52,330 nucleotides of DNA from an uncultured Clostridia bacterium (GTDB lineage Bacteria; Bacillota; Clostridia; Oscillospirales; Acutalibacteraceae), in the NCBI GenBank assembly GCA_944384985.1, contig CALWVM010000014.1:1-52330 (forward strand), written 5' to 3'. How positions within the stretch are numbered: position 1 is the first letter of the stretch; the number at the start of each line of letters is the position of its first letter. The position numbers and the translations under genes were made by a program. The notes under the pieces are model-generated. The model saw only the letters and a list, made by a program, of their open reading frames with translations. It searched no databases and was not told the origin of the DNA. Positions 8,778 through 16,694 of this stretch are shown in pieces.

Positions 8778-8806
8778 TTGAAACGCGGCGCAAAATTGTG
8801 TATAAT
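8778..8806 (+). promoter_or_regulatory. Promoter of ychF
   Basis: TTGAAA at 8778-8783 and a perfect TATAAT at 8801-8806 are 17 bases apart, 60 bases upstream of the ychF ATG. Confidence 0.85.
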
Positions 8807-8865
8807 AGCTTGAAAAATGACTGGCGGCGGGATTCGCCGCGAACCGAATCGAGGCAAAAGAAACT

Positions 8866-9960
8866 ATGAAACTTGGAATCGTCGGGTTGCCGAATGTCGG
8901 CAAAAGCACGCTGTTTAACGCAATTACAAATGCCGGCGCGCAGTCTGCGAACTACGCGTTCTGCACCATTGAGCCGAATGTGGGCGTGGTCGCCGTGCCC
9001 GACGCGCGGTTGGACCGCCTTGCCGAAATGTATCACCCGCAGAAGGTCACGCCTGCCACAGTGGAATTCGTAGACATCGCCGGGCTTGTGCGCGGCGCTT
9101 CGAAAGGCGAGGGCTTGGGCAACAAATTCCTCTCGCATATCCGCGAAGTAGATGCCATCATCCATGTGGTGCGCTGCTTCGATGATGACGATATTATCCA
9201 TGTGGAAGGCAGTGTAGATCCCCGCCGCGACATCGAAACCATCAATCTGGAGCTGATCCTTTCGGATCTTGAACTGCTCGACCGCCGCATCGACCGCGAC
9301 AAAAAGGCCATGAAAGGCGACAAGAGCCTGCAAGGCGAACTTGCGTTTTTCGAACGCCTGCGCGGGGAACTTAGCAATGGTGTCAGTGCGCGCGCAGTGG
9401 AGATGAACGACGACGAAAAAGAATGGCTTTCCACAGTGGCGCTGCTTTCCTCGAAGCCGGTGATCTATGCGTGCAATATGAGCGAAGCGGATTTCTCCGA
9501 TTCATTGGACAGCAACGCTTATTATCAATCTGTCCGCGAAATTGCCGAAGCGGAAGGGGCGGAGGTCCTGCCCATCTGTGCGCGGCTTGAAGAGGAGATC
9601 GCCTCCCTTCCGAAAGAGGAAAAGCTGCTGTTCCTTTCGGATCTCGGTATGGATGAGGGCGGCCTTGACCGCCTGATCCGCCACTCCTATCATCTGTTGG
9701 GCCTGATCTCATACCTTACGGCGGGCGAACCGGAGGTGCGCGCGTGGACCATCAAGCGCGGCACAAAAGCGCCGCAGGCTGCGGGGAAGATCCATTCCGA
9801 CTTTGAGCGCGGCTTCATCCGCGCCGAGGTCATTTCGTTTGATGAGCTGATGGCTTGCGGCAGTATGCAGGCGGCAAAGGAGAAGGGCAAAGTCCGTTCC
9901 GAGGGCAAGGACTATGTCATGCAGGACGGCGACATCGTGCTGTTCCGCTTCAACGTCTAA
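8866..9960 (+). CDS. ychF: Redox-regulated ATPase YchF (OLA1 family)
   Basis: This 364-residue cytoplasmic P-loop protein is of the Obg-like family. It has the G1 loop GLPNVGKST near residue 6 and the G3 region DIAGLVRGASKGEGLGN. The G4 motif reads NMSE instead of NKxD, the known hallmark of ATP rather than GTP preference in YchF/OLA1. The C-terminal TGS domain includes the stretch AWTIKRGTKAPQAAGKIHSD. The family binds ribosomes and affects stress responses and translation fidelity. Length is typical. Its own promoter precedes it, and tRNA-Arg with a separate promoter follows. Confidence 0.95.
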   Translation: MKLGIVGLPNVGKSTLFNAITNAGAQSANYAFCTIEPNVGVVAVPDARLDRLAEMYHPQKVTPATVEFVDIAGLVRGASKGEGLGNKFLSHIREVDAIIHVVRCFDDDDIIHVEGSVDPRRDIETINLELILSDLELLDRRIDRDKKAMKGDKSLQGELAFFERLRGELSNGVSARAVEMNDDEKEWLSTVALLSSKPVIYACNMSEADFSDSLDSNAYYQSVREIAEAEGAEVLPICARLEEEIASLPKEEKLLFLSDLGMDEGGLDRLIRHSYHLLGLISYLTAGEPEVRAWTIKRGTKAPQAAGKIHSDFERGFIRAEVISFDELMACGSMQAAKEKGKVRSEGKDYVMQDGDIVLFRFNV

Positions 9961-9998
9961 GGACCGCGGGCGAGTCGCGGCAGTGGCAGAAATTTTTC

Positions 9999-10027
9999 TT
10001 GACGTTTTGCGGCGAAAGATATACAAT
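9999..10027 (+). promoter_or_regulatory. Promoter of tRNA-Arg
   Basis: TTGACG at 9999-10004 and TACAAT at 10022-10027 have a 17-base spacer. A palindrome, GGTGCAC/GTGCACC (10031-10050), covers the predicted transcription start. Confidence 0.85.
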
Positions 10028-10057
10028 ATCGGTGCACGTTTTTGTGCACCGAAATAT

Positions 10058-10134
10058 GCGCTTGTAGCTCAGCTGGATAGAGCGTCAGACTCCGACTCTG
10101 AAGGCCGCTGGTTCGAATCCAGTCAAGCGCGCCA
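10058..10134 (+). tRNA. tRNA-Arg (anticodon CCG)
   Basis: The acceptor strands GCGCTTG (10058-10064) and CAAGCGC (10124-10130) pair fully. The D-arm AGCTCAGCTGGATAGAGCG and T-loop TTCGAAT are canonical. The anticodon loop CTCCGAC gives anticodon CCG, reading CGG. The CCA end is encoded. It has its own promoter and terminator. Confidence 0.95.
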
Positions 10135-10141
10135 CCAGGCT

Positions 10142-10183
10142 GAGCCTGGACGCAATTCGCGTTCCGGGCTCGTTTTTTATTTT
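10142..10183 (+). terminator. Intrinsic terminator of tRNA-Arg
   Basis: A stem beginning GAGCCTGGACGC and closing GCGTTCCGGGCTC, with one bulged T and a G-T pair, is followed by six T. Confidence 0.88.
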
Positions 10184-10201
10184 AGCTTTTCGTCACTCGC
10201 G

Positions 10202-10311
10202 TTTTCAGTGGGTATCTATTTTTTCAATGCGTCCCAGCCGAGAGCTTCGACACACAAGCCCCTTGTAACACAAGATAAATTTTAAAGCCGCTTTTGGCAG
10301 ACCACTGAAAA
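10202..10311. repeat. 110-bp intergenic element with inverted-repeat ends
   Basis: TTTTCAGTGG at 10202-10211 is the exact inverse of CCACTGAAAA at 10302-10311. The stretch between them carries no convincing gene. The layout resembles a small palindromic repeat of the MITE type, but no second copy was noticed in this window, so repeat status is a guess. Most of the gene-free interval 10135-10470 is accounted for by this element, the tRNA terminator, and the promoter and leader that follow. Confidence 0.3.
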
Positions 10312-10316
10312 AGGGA

Positions 10317-10345
10317 TTGACAATCTGGTTTCTCTGTGCTACAAT
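10317..10345 (+). promoter_or_regulatory. Strong promoter ahead of the membrane protein leader
   Basis: A perfect TTGACA at 10317-10322 and TACAAT at 10340-10345 have a 17-base spacer and an extended TGC before the -10. Confidence 0.88.
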
Positions 10346-10388
10346 TCCTCCACAATCCAATACGAACAAATCTGTCACCGGACAGAGA

Positions 10389-10446
10389 AGCGTTAAAATC
10401 ATACCGTAGGTCTTAGTGGTATGATTTTGGCGCTTATTTTTTTGCG
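10389..10446 (+). terminator. Leader terminator hairpin (attenuator or small-RNA end)
   Basis: AAGCG and an adjoining AAAATCATACC arm pair with GGTATGATTTT and CGCTT across a 12-base loop, followed by a T-rich ATTTTTTT tract. It lies about 40 bases after the predicted transcription start and ends some 25 bases before the ATG of the membrane protein. A smaller hairpin TCTGTC/GACAGA with an ACCG loop sits between the promoter and this terminator. Either the leader controls read-through, or a short RNA of about 95 bases is made. I do not recognise a known riboswitch class. Confidence 0.75.
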
Positions 10447-10470
10447 TTGGAGATTTTTGGAGGTGTTTTT

Positions 10471-11148
10471 ATGTGGGTGCTTTTAGGAACAACGCTTTCC
10501 ACGAGCTTTCTCGACTGCCTGAACCCAACCGCCATTGCGCAGCAGATGCTGTTGCAGGCGATGGTGAAGCGCAAGCGGCACGCGTTATTCTTCATTCTCG
10601 GCATCGGGCTTGCCAATTATCTTTTGGGACTTGCCGTGTATTACGGGATTCTGTCCTGGGTCACACAGCTCGTAAAAGACGCTGCGGCACGATTCCCGCA
10701 TTATACCTACGGTACGGAAGCGGCTGTGGGGCTTTTGTGCGCAGCGATCGGCTTTTACCTGATTTGCAAGACCCGTCGCAGCGGAAGCCCTGAGGGGCGG
10801 GAAGAAACGAAAACACCGGCCGCGCTTACGCCGCTGTCGCTGTTCTGCATGGGCGCCGCGTTTTGCGGCTTGGAACTGACCAGCGCCCTGCCGTATTTCG
10901 GGTTCTTGACGGTGCTTGCGGGGTATGAGCTCGCTTTTCCTTATGTTGCCGTGTTCCTGCTTTTGTATGATTTTATTTATATCCTGCCGCTGCTGCTCGT
11001 GTATTGGGGGTATAACCGGCTGCGGGGGACGGCGTTTATCACACGGCTCGAACGCGTGCTCGGGCGCGTCGCCGCATACGTTGTCCCTGTCGTCCTGACA
11101 GCAGTGGGTGTCCTGCTGCTTGTGCACGGCGCATATTCTCTGATATAA
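10471..11148 (+). CDS. Polytopic membrane protein (LysE/CcdA-like transporter fold)
   Basis: This 225-residue protein has about six hydrophobic segments, split by a basic, Glu-rich loop near residues 100-115. An N-terminal LDCLNPTAIAQQML stretch resembles the DCxNP motif seen in CcdA/DsbD and LysE-like exporters. The second half repeats the pattern with FCMGAAFCGLELTSALPY. The family includes small-molecule and metal exporters and thiol-electron carriers; which applies here is not visible. The ATG at 10471 follows TTGGAGG at good spacing, better supported than an upstream in-frame TTG. It is expressed through an attenuator-like leader, which hints at ligand- or stress-dependent control. Confidence 0.65.
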   Translation: MWVLLGTTLSTSFLDCLNPTAIAQQMLLQAMVKRKRHALFFILGIGLANYLLGLAVYYGILSWVTQLVKDAAARFPHYTYGTEAAVGLLCAAIGFYLICKTRRSGSPEGREETKTPAALTPLSLFCMGAAFCGLELTSALPYFGFLTVLAGYELAFPYVAVFLLLYDFIYILPLLLVYWGYNRLRGTAFITRLERVLGRVAAYVVPVVLTAVGVLLLVHGAYSLI

Positions 11149-11151
11149 CGG

Positions 11152-11180
11152 TTGGTTTCTGCCTCGAAATGTGGTACAAT
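11152..11180 (+). promoter_or_regulatory. Promoter of the DinB-fold protein gene
   Basis: TTGGTT at 11152-11157 and TACAAT at 11175-11180 have a 17-base spacer, just after the preceding stop codon. Confidence 0.7.
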
Positions 11181-11221
11181 CCAATTCCAAAGCGATTTTG
11201 CATTGGAAGGGAGAAGACAAC

Positions 11222-11725
11222 ATGAAAAATGAATTGGTACAAGCGGTAAGACTGAATACGGAAAACCTGTTCCAAAACGCAAAAATCTGCCTGCTCACCT
11301 GCGATATGGACTTTATCCTTTGCGATATGCCGATTTGGAAACACGCCTATCATATGCTGCATTCCTGTGACCAATGGTATATCAACCCGAACGAATACGA
11401 AGAACCGCCTTTCCATATTCCGAACCTCAATTCGCTGGATGTCCCAAGCGAGAAAAGCCTTTCCAGAGAAGAATTGCTTGCTTATCTTGAAAGCGTCCAA
11501 GCCAAAATCTTTTCTTATCTGGATGGGCTGACGGACGAAATGCTGTATGATATCCCAAAAGGTTGTACACACAATCGTCTGGCGATGATTCTGTCACAGT
11601 TCCGTCACTTCTATGCCCATTTGGGCAATATCAATGCCACGACCATTTTTGCGACGAACCGTTGGCCGCGCGTGGTCAACTTGAGTGGCAGGAGCGGAAA
11701 ATCTACGGATGGCTTATACGAATAG
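11222..11725 (+). CDS. DinB-superfamily protein
   Basis: This 167-residue protein has a four-helix DinB/YfiT-type pattern. Histidines suited to a metal site occur at residues 44 or 47, 129 and 133 (HAYHMLH and QFRHFYAHLG). It also has the WPRVV...DGLYE C terminus common in this family. Members are metal-binding helix bundles; some are thiol transferases, but most have no assigned function. Despite the name this is unrelated to DNA polymerase IV. The ATG follows GGAAGGGAG; an upstream alternative start lacks such a site. It is monocistronic, with its own promoter and a strong terminator. Confidence 0.8.
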   Translation: MKNELVQAVRLNTENLFQNAKICLLTCDMDFILCDMPIWKHAYHMLHSCDQWYINPNEYEEPPFHIPNLNSLDVPSEKSLSREELLAYLESVQAKIFSYLDGLTDEMLYDIPKGCTHNRLAMILSQFRHFYAHLGNINATTIFATNRWPRVVNLSGRSGKSTDGLYE

Positions 11726-11784
11726 TCTCGACTGCCTTCAAAGACTGTGGCTGGTTTGAAAGATATGGAACCCATCGAAAGCAT

Positions 11785-11823
11785 AAAAATGCCGGGGAAA
11801 GACGCTCTTTCCCCGGCATTTTT
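11785..11823. terminator. Bidirectional intrinsic terminator
   Basis: A 17-bp perfect stem (AAAAATGCCGGGGAAAG and its complement) around an ACGCT loop has T-runs on both strands. It terminates the DinB-fold gene and probably the small minus-strand gene opposite. Confidence 0.9.
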
Positions 11824-11858
11824 GCCGCATCTCGTCTTGCACAGCGCACCTTTTGGTT

Positions 11859-12026
11859 TCACTTCAGTGCTGCTTTGCCCTGTGTGCACTGTTTTGCGGC
11901 GGATGATTTTCCCGCAGCCGCTTTGCTGTGTACCGCATCAAGGATCCGCTGTTTGTCCTGTTCGGAACAAAGGCGGAACTGTGCGAGCAGGACCCTTTCC
12001 TCCTCAGGCAGCGTCCGCAGATCCAT
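11859..12026 (-). CDS. Small hypothetical protein, 55 residues
   Basis: A short frame on the minus strand starts at an ATG preceded by GAGG and ends at TGA. It encodes a charged helical peptide beginning MDLRTLPEEERVLLAQFRLC, followed by SEQDKQRILDAV and a Lys/Ala-rich tail. The EE-x-x-LL-x-x-F-R-x-x-x-x-x-D-K-x-x-I-L pattern resembles the short dimerisation helices found at the end of small Firmicutes regulators, but no DNA-binding domain is present. A promoter-like TTGTGA-18-TACAAT lies upstream and a terminator downstream. Function is unknown. Confidence 0.5.
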   Translation of the reverse strand: MDLRTLPEEERVLLAQFRLCSEQDKQRILDAVHSKAAAGKSSAAKQCTQGKAALK

Positions 12027-12091
12027 AGGCCGTCCTCACTTTGCCTTGTTGCGATGGCTCTTTGCAACGTCGCCCTTTTTCAAACAGGGAC

Positions 12092-12121
12092 ATTGTATCA
12101 CAAAGTGAGAAAAAATCACAA
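12092..12121 (-). promoter_or_regulatory. Putative promoter of the 55-residue ORF
   Basis: On the minus strand TTGTGA (12121-12116) and TACAAT (12097-12092) are 18 bases apart. Confidence 0.5.
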
Positions 12122-12161
12122 AAATAGTAAAAATAACAAGAAAACTGGACAAATTAACATA

Positions 12162-12190
12162 AAACGGGATCCCGTTTCGGGATCCCGTTT
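12162..12190 (-). terminator. Terminator of the LTA-synthase-like gene
   Basis: A 13-bp perfect stem (AAACGGGATCCCG and its complement) around three bases lies just after the stop codon. It is followed on the minus strand by a T-rich tract. Confidence 0.85.
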
Positions 12191-12197
12191 GAAAGTC

Positions 12198-14030
12198 TCA
12201 GTGGCTGCCGAGCAGGAAGTGGTTATTGTAGAAATTGCTGCGCTGCTCAAGTATTTTGTTGACCTCGCTGGTACCGTATTCCTCAAAAAGCGTAGGCGTT
12301 CCCGAAAACAGGTCTGCGCCGAGCGCCAGGCGGTCGCCTTCGATTTTCACACCGATGGAAGAAAGCAGCGTCGGGAACATGTCAAAGTTTGCCCACTGGC
12401 GATTGTGCAGCCGTTCTGCGGGGATGTCACGCACGTCCGGCGCAGGATTCAAAATCAGGTTAAAGGTCGTGCGTTTGTAATTCGGATCCATATTTTGGAA
12501 GAAATTCTGATCCATGCTTAAATGGTCGCCGATGAGCACAATGGTGGTGTTCTCATAGAACGGCTGCTGCTGGATCCAGCGGACGAACTGCGTGACCTGA
12601 TAGGAGCTGTACGCAATCACGTTGGCATATTGGCTTTCATAGGGCGTAGGCGCATCCGGTTCCAGATAGCCGTCCGGGAAGTGCGTGTTTGCCGTCTCCA
12701 TAACAAAATGGAACGGTTTACCGGATTCGGAAAGCGCGGTCAGTTCTTCCTTTGCAAACTCAAACAGCTTGGAATCCTCATATCCCCACCAGACGTAGTA
12801 GTCTGCGGGGATCTTGCCAAGCTCTTGCATCCTTTTATAGTCGAAGATCTCAAAATTGCCGTGCGATGTGAAATAATAGTTCAGACCGCCAAAAGTCGCG
12901 TCCGCGCCGAACATCACCGCCTGCTCGTACCCCTGATCCTCCAGAATATCGCCGAGCGCGATTGCGCCGGGCAGGAAGTTGCCGGGCGAGCCGTAGGAGT
13001 TGCCGTCCATGGGGACTTTCATTGGCAGCCCCGTGCCCATATTGACCATCGAAGCGACCGACCAGTGCCCGCCCGTCGTCCAGGGCGGACCGCCGAAGTC
13101 CTCGGAACGGTCGGAGAAGGTGTAGCCTTCTTTGGCAAGCTCCGTAAGCTCCGGCATCAGGTTTTCATCCATGGCGCCGCCAAGGTCTCTGGACAAATAG
13201 GTGTTTTCCACGGATTCCAGATAAATATGGATCAAATTGCGCTTTTGCTCGGGGAAAGTCATCTGCACTTCACGCGGGTCGGCGAAATTCTCTTCAATAA
13301 AAGGCGACTCGTCCACATACGCCGCATACAGCTTCTGCAGCTGGAACTTTTGAACGCCGAACGCGATGCCGCCGCCGAGCATGGCGAGCGCAAGCAAAAA
13401 GCTGACCACTTTGCGCGCAAGCGGCGGGAACAGCACCGTTGTTTTTGTCTCCGTACGGTGATAAAGCAGCACACGGTCGGAAAAGGCGAACAGGCAGAAC
13501 ACTGCCGTCAAAAACGTGGTCTGGAACACGGGCCCGAAAAACAGCGTGTTCATCACGTCCGAGGCGGTGCCCTCAACGGGGGAGATCAAATTGATAATCA
13601 TCTGGTCCGGCGTCAGTTCACCAAACGTGTCCTTGCCCCAGATCGTTCCTGTGAACGCTGCTGCGCCGAGCGCGAACAGCAGAACACTGACAATGCGCAG
13701 CACCCAGGTGCGCACTCGATGTTTCGGCACGGCGCGCTCGTAGCTGAATACGCCGTCTGCAATCCCTTTGCAGAACAGCAATATGAGCCCCACAACGAGC
13801 GCGAGCGCAAAATATTTCAGCAGGTACCACGGACCGTGCTGCGCGGGCAAAAAGATATCTTCCACCCGCAGAACAAATTGCTCGATGAAAAGCGCCGTCA
13901 GGTTTGTAAAGATCACATCGCGAAACAGCGCGTGCACAACAGCGCCGGCGGTCCGCTTTCTGCAAAGCAAAAGCACGTCCGCCGCAAAGACAAGCAGTCC
14001 GGCTGCTAATGCCGAAAGGAGCATCCACAT
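12198..14030 (-). CDS. LTA synthase-family membrane sulfatase/phosphoglycerol transferase
   Basis: This 610-residue membrane protein has about five transmembrane segments in the first 230 residues, then an extracellular alkaline-phosphatase-fold domain. Visible active-site elements are E272 in IYLESVENTY, the presumed nucleophile Thr318 or Thr319 in PPWTTGGHW (the place of the catalytic Thr in LtaS/MdoB), and IGDHLSM near the C-terminal end. Related enzymes move glycerol phosphate from phosphatidylglycerol onto lipoteichoic acid or glucans outside the membrane. The WTTGG surroundings are closer to MdoB than to LtaS, so the acceptor is uncertain. It stands alone between its own promoter and terminator. 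Confidence 0.88.
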   Translation of the reverse strand: MWMLLSALAAGLLVFAADVLLLCRKRTAGAVVHALFRDVIFTNLTALFIEQFVLRVEDIFLPAQHGPWYLLKYFALALVVGLILLFCKGIADGVFSYERAVPKHRVRTWVLRIVSVLLFALGAAAFTGTIWGKDTFGELTPDQMIINLISPVEGTASDVMNTLFFGPVFQTTFLTAVFCLFAFSDRVLLYHRTETKTTVLFPPLARKVVSFLLALAMLGGGIAFGVQKFQLQKLYAAYVDESPFIEENFADPREVQMTFPEQKRNLIHIYLESVENTYLSRDLGGAMDENLMPELTELAKEGYTFSDRSEDFGGPPWTTGGHWSVASMVNMGTGLPMKVPMDGNSYGSPGNFLPGAIALGDILEDQGYEQAVMFGADATFGGLNYYFTSHGNFEIFDYKRMQELGKIPADYYVWWGYEDSKLFEFAKEELTALSESGKPFHFVMETANTHFPDGYLEPDAPTPYESQYANVIAYSSYQVTQFVRWIQQQPFYENTTIVLIGDHLSMDQNFFQNMDPNYKRTTFNLILNPAPDVRDIPAERLHNRQWANFDMFPTLLSSIGVKIEGDRLALGADLFSGTPTLFEEYGTSEVNKILEQRSNFYNNHFLLGSH

Positions 14031-14063
14031 AATTAGCCCTCATTTCTCCTGAAGTTTACTTCC

Positions 14064-14092
14064 AGTCTATCATATTTTCCCGGCTTTGACAA
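14064..14092 (-). promoter_or_regulatory. Promoter of the LTA-synthase-like gene
   Basis: On the minus strand TTGTCA (14092-14087) and TAGACT (14069-14064) are 17 bases apart. Confidence 0.7.
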
Positions 14093-14160
14093 TATCTGCC
14101 TTGGAAAGAAAGCGAGTTTCTGTTTTGCCGTTTTTTTCTTGAAATTCCCTGCAAATCCCC

Positions 14161-14189
14161 TTGCGGCGCCGATAAAAAAATGGTAAACT
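14161..14189 (+). promoter_or_regulatory. Putative promoter of the GH51 gene
   Basis: TTGCGG at 14161-14166 and TAAACT at 14184-14189 are 17 bases apart, with TGG before the -10. The -35 is weak. Confidence 0.5.
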
Positions 14190-14239
14190 AAAACATACTC
14201 TTTCTGCAATTTCATACATATAGACAGGAGGGACGCAGT

Positions 14240-16597
14240 ATGTTCAAAAGAATCCTCGCGCTGGCGCTTTGCGTGCTGCTTTTGGGGCTTCCCACAGCGG
14301 TGGCGGCATCTGCCGAGGGCGCACCGTTTACCGTGGAATTTTCTGCGGACGATCTTTCACATGAGATCAGCGACGAGATGTACGGAATTTTCATAGAAGA
14401 CATCAACAATGGCGTTGAGGGGGGCTTGTGCGCAAATCTGGTGCGCAACAATTCTTTTGAATATCTGAAAGACGGCGAAACACTTTCAGGCTGGTCGTTC
14501 GACGGCGCGTACACGCGCGCAACCGAGGGCGGGCTCCATGAAAACAACCCGTCTTATATCGTCCTGCCTGTGGACGGTGCGCGTGTTGTGAAAAACTTCG
14601 GGTTTTGCGAGTACTATGATTACAAAACCTATGACGTGAACGAAAAAAGCATCGAATCGGGCGATATGGGCATCAAGGCGGGCGAGACCTATTCGTTCTC
14701 CGCGTGGTTCAAAAACACGCAGACGACCATGTCCGTATACCTTGAAAATAAGCACGGCGAAAAGCTGACCGATACTTTGAAAATCAATCTCGACGCGGGC
14801 GACAGCTGGCAGCAGTTTTCTGTGGACTTGTCCGCGGTAAAGACGGATGACGGCACCCTCGTAATGGAATTTGAAGAAGGAAGCCCCGTTGCATTTGATT
14901 TCGTCTGCCTGTATCCGGAGAGCAGCCATGGCTACGGCGCCGAAACATGGAAATACACTTCTCTGCGGGAAGACCTGTATGAAGCGCTTGCAAATCTGCA
15001 TCCGTCGTTTATCCGCTTCCCGGGCGGATGTGTTGCAGAAGGCGACAGCCTTGAAAATCTATTCAACTGGAAAGATACCATCGGCGCACCGCAAACGCGC
15101 AAACAGTCGTATAACATCTGGCAAAACGATGTTATTGATTACAACAACAGCTATACCGTCGGGTATCACGAATATTTCCAGCTTTGCAGCGATCTCGGCG
15201 CCGAACCGGTGCCGATCCTCAACGTCGGTCTGATCTGCCAGGCGCGTTGCGGCTATGACGACCATGTGCTGGCGCTTGAGAAAAACGACATGACCGACGA
15301 GGAATGGGAGACGTATCTGACCGTAACGCGCGGGCTTGACCCGGAAGATACCGAGGCGCGCGAGGAGTTCACCACATATATCGAGGGCTTAGGGATCACG
15401 ACCCGCGAGGACTTTGAAGCCTATCTCGATACCATTGCGCTTCGCCCCGGCACAGCAGAGTGGGATGCATATGTGCAGGATATTCTGGATCTGATCGAGT
15501 ACGCCAACGGCGACACGTCCACCGAATGGGGCGCGCTGCGTGCGCAGAACGGGCATCCGGGCTCGTTCGGGCTCGAATACATCGGGCTTGGCAATGAAAA
15601 CTGGGGCGAAGTGTATTTCCGCAATCTGGAGGCGCTCAAAGCGGCGATCAACGAAGTTTATCCCGAAATCACCGTGATTACTTCCTCCGGCCCCGTCAGC
15701 TCCGGCGAGCAGTTTGACGACTCCTGGGCGCAGCTAAACGCCGGGTATCGCGACACGATCGTGGATGAACATTATTATCAGGAGGACAGCTGGTACCTCG
15801 CCAACACCGAACGCTACGACAGCTATGACCGCGAGGGTGCCAAGGTGTTCCTCGGCGAATACGCGGCGACCTCCAAGGGCGTCGGGACGATCCAGACCAA
15901 ATCCAACCTGAAAGCCGCCATGGCGGAAGCCGCCTATATGACGGGGCTCGAGCGCAACGGCGACGTGGTGGTGATGGCGTCATATGCGCCGCTCTTGGCC
16001 AAGATCAATGCGCAGGAATGGACCGTCAATATGATCTGGTTTGATTCGCACAACACCGTGCTCACGCCCAGTTACTATACACAGATGCTGTTTATGAACA
16101 ATACGGGCAGCCGCTATGTGGAAACGCAGCTTCCCGAGGGGACAGACGGCATGTACCAGTCCGTTACGGTGGATGAAGATAACCAGATCTTATATGTGAA
16201 GCTTGTGAACACGACCGGCGAATCCCGTGAGGTCACCTATATGCCGGAAGGCTTCGGCGTGGTGCGGTATTCCGACATGCTTTCGCTGTCTGACCGCTCG
16301 CCCGCAGCGTGCAACGAGGTTGGCAAGACCTGTATCGTCCCAAAGACCGTAAAGACGACGGGGACTGAGGGCGTCACCGTGAAAGTGGACGGCTATTCGG
16401 TCAACGTAATCCGCATCACCTATGGGGAGAACCGCACGCAGAAAGGCCTTTATAACCTGCCGCGCATGCCCGAGACCCGCCGCTTTTACACCGGTCTTGA
16501 AACCGCTCTGATCTGGGGTGTTCCGACCGTGGCGGTGGTCGTGGCAGCCGGTACGGTTTTGCTCGTACGGCTGACCCGCAGAAAACGGAAAAAATAA
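14240..16597 (+). CDS. Cell-surface GH51 alpha-L-arabinofuranosidase
   Basis: This 785-residue glycosidase releases terminal alpha-L-arabinofuranose from arabinans or arabinoxylans. A signal peptide covers about residues 1-26. A GH51 N-terminal segment (GIFIEDINNGVEGG, NLVRNNSFE) follows, then a beta-sandwich carbohydrate-binding-like insertion at about 85-215, then the barrel with RFPGGCVAEG. The acid/base is E453 in GNENW and the nucleophile E540 in FLGEYAATS. The last 35 residues form one transmembrane helix followed by RKRKK, so the enzyme should be anchored outside the cell. This differs from the many cytoplasmic GH51 enzymes. A ribosome site AGGAGGGA precedes the ATG. A hairpin separates it from the downstream symporter. 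Confidence 0.9.
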   Translation: MFKRILALALCVLLLGLPTAVAASAEGAPFTVEFSADDLSHEISDEMYGIFIEDINNGVEGGLCANLVRNNSFEYLKDGETLSGWSFDGAYTRATEGGLHENNPSYIVLPVDGARVVKNFGFCEYYDYKTYDVNEKSIESGDMGIKAGETYSFSAWFKNTQTTMSVYLENKHGEKLTDTLKINLDAGDSWQQFSVDLSAVKTDDGTLVMEFEEGSPVAFDFVCLYPESSHGYGAETWKYTSLREDLYEALANLHPSFIRFPGGCVAEGDSLENLFNWKDTIGAPQTRKQSYNIWQNDVIDYNNSYTVGYHEYFQLCSDLGAEPVPILNVGLICQARCGYDDHVLALEKNDMTDEEWETYLTVTRGLDPEDTEAREEFTTYIEGLGITTREDFEAYLDTIALRPGTAEWDAYVQDILDLIEYANGDTSTEWGALRAQNGHPGSFGLEYIGLGNENWGEVYFRNLEALKAAINEVYPEITVITSSGPVSSGEQFDDSWAQLNAGYRDTIVDEHYYQEDSWYLANTERYDSYDREGAKVFLGEYAATSKGVGTIQTKSNLKAAMAEAAYMTGLERNGDVVVMASYAPLLAKINAQEWTVNMIWFDSHNTVLTPSYYTQMLFMNNTGSRYVETQLPEGTDGMYQSVTVDEDNQILYVKLVNTTGESREVTYMPEGFGVVRYSDMLSLSDRSPAACNEVGKTCIVPKTVKTTGTEGVTVKVDGYSVNVIRITYGENRTQKGLYNLPRMPETRRFYTGLETALIWGVPTVAVVVAAGTVLLVRLTRRKRKK

Positions 16598-16626
16598 ACG
16601 GCAGCGCCGAAACCGATCGGTAGATG

Positions 16627-16662
16627 GCACAGCCTGACTGTACGTTAGGCTGTGCTCTTCTT
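16627..16662 (+). terminator. Terminator after the GH51 gene
   Basis: A GCACAGCCT/AGGCTGTGC stem with an 11-base loop is followed by TCTTCTT, an imperfect T tract. Confidence 0.65.
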
Positions 16663-16694
16663 GTGTACGGCTTTGGCAGCCACCGGAGGAGAAT

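Noticed and set aside
10352-10400. Guanidine-II riboswitch in the membrane-protein leader
   Set aside because: That class needs two hairpins with ACGR loops; only one small hairpin with an ACCG loop is present.
12522-14009. Plus-strand frame of 495 codons opposite the LTA-synthase-like gene
   Set aside because: Composition is His/Arg/Gln-rich and shadow-like; the minus-strand gene has membrane segments and sulfatase motifs.
16598-16694. Glycine riboswitch before the AGCS symporter
   Set aside because: The gap is under 100 bases and contains only a terminator-like hairpin.
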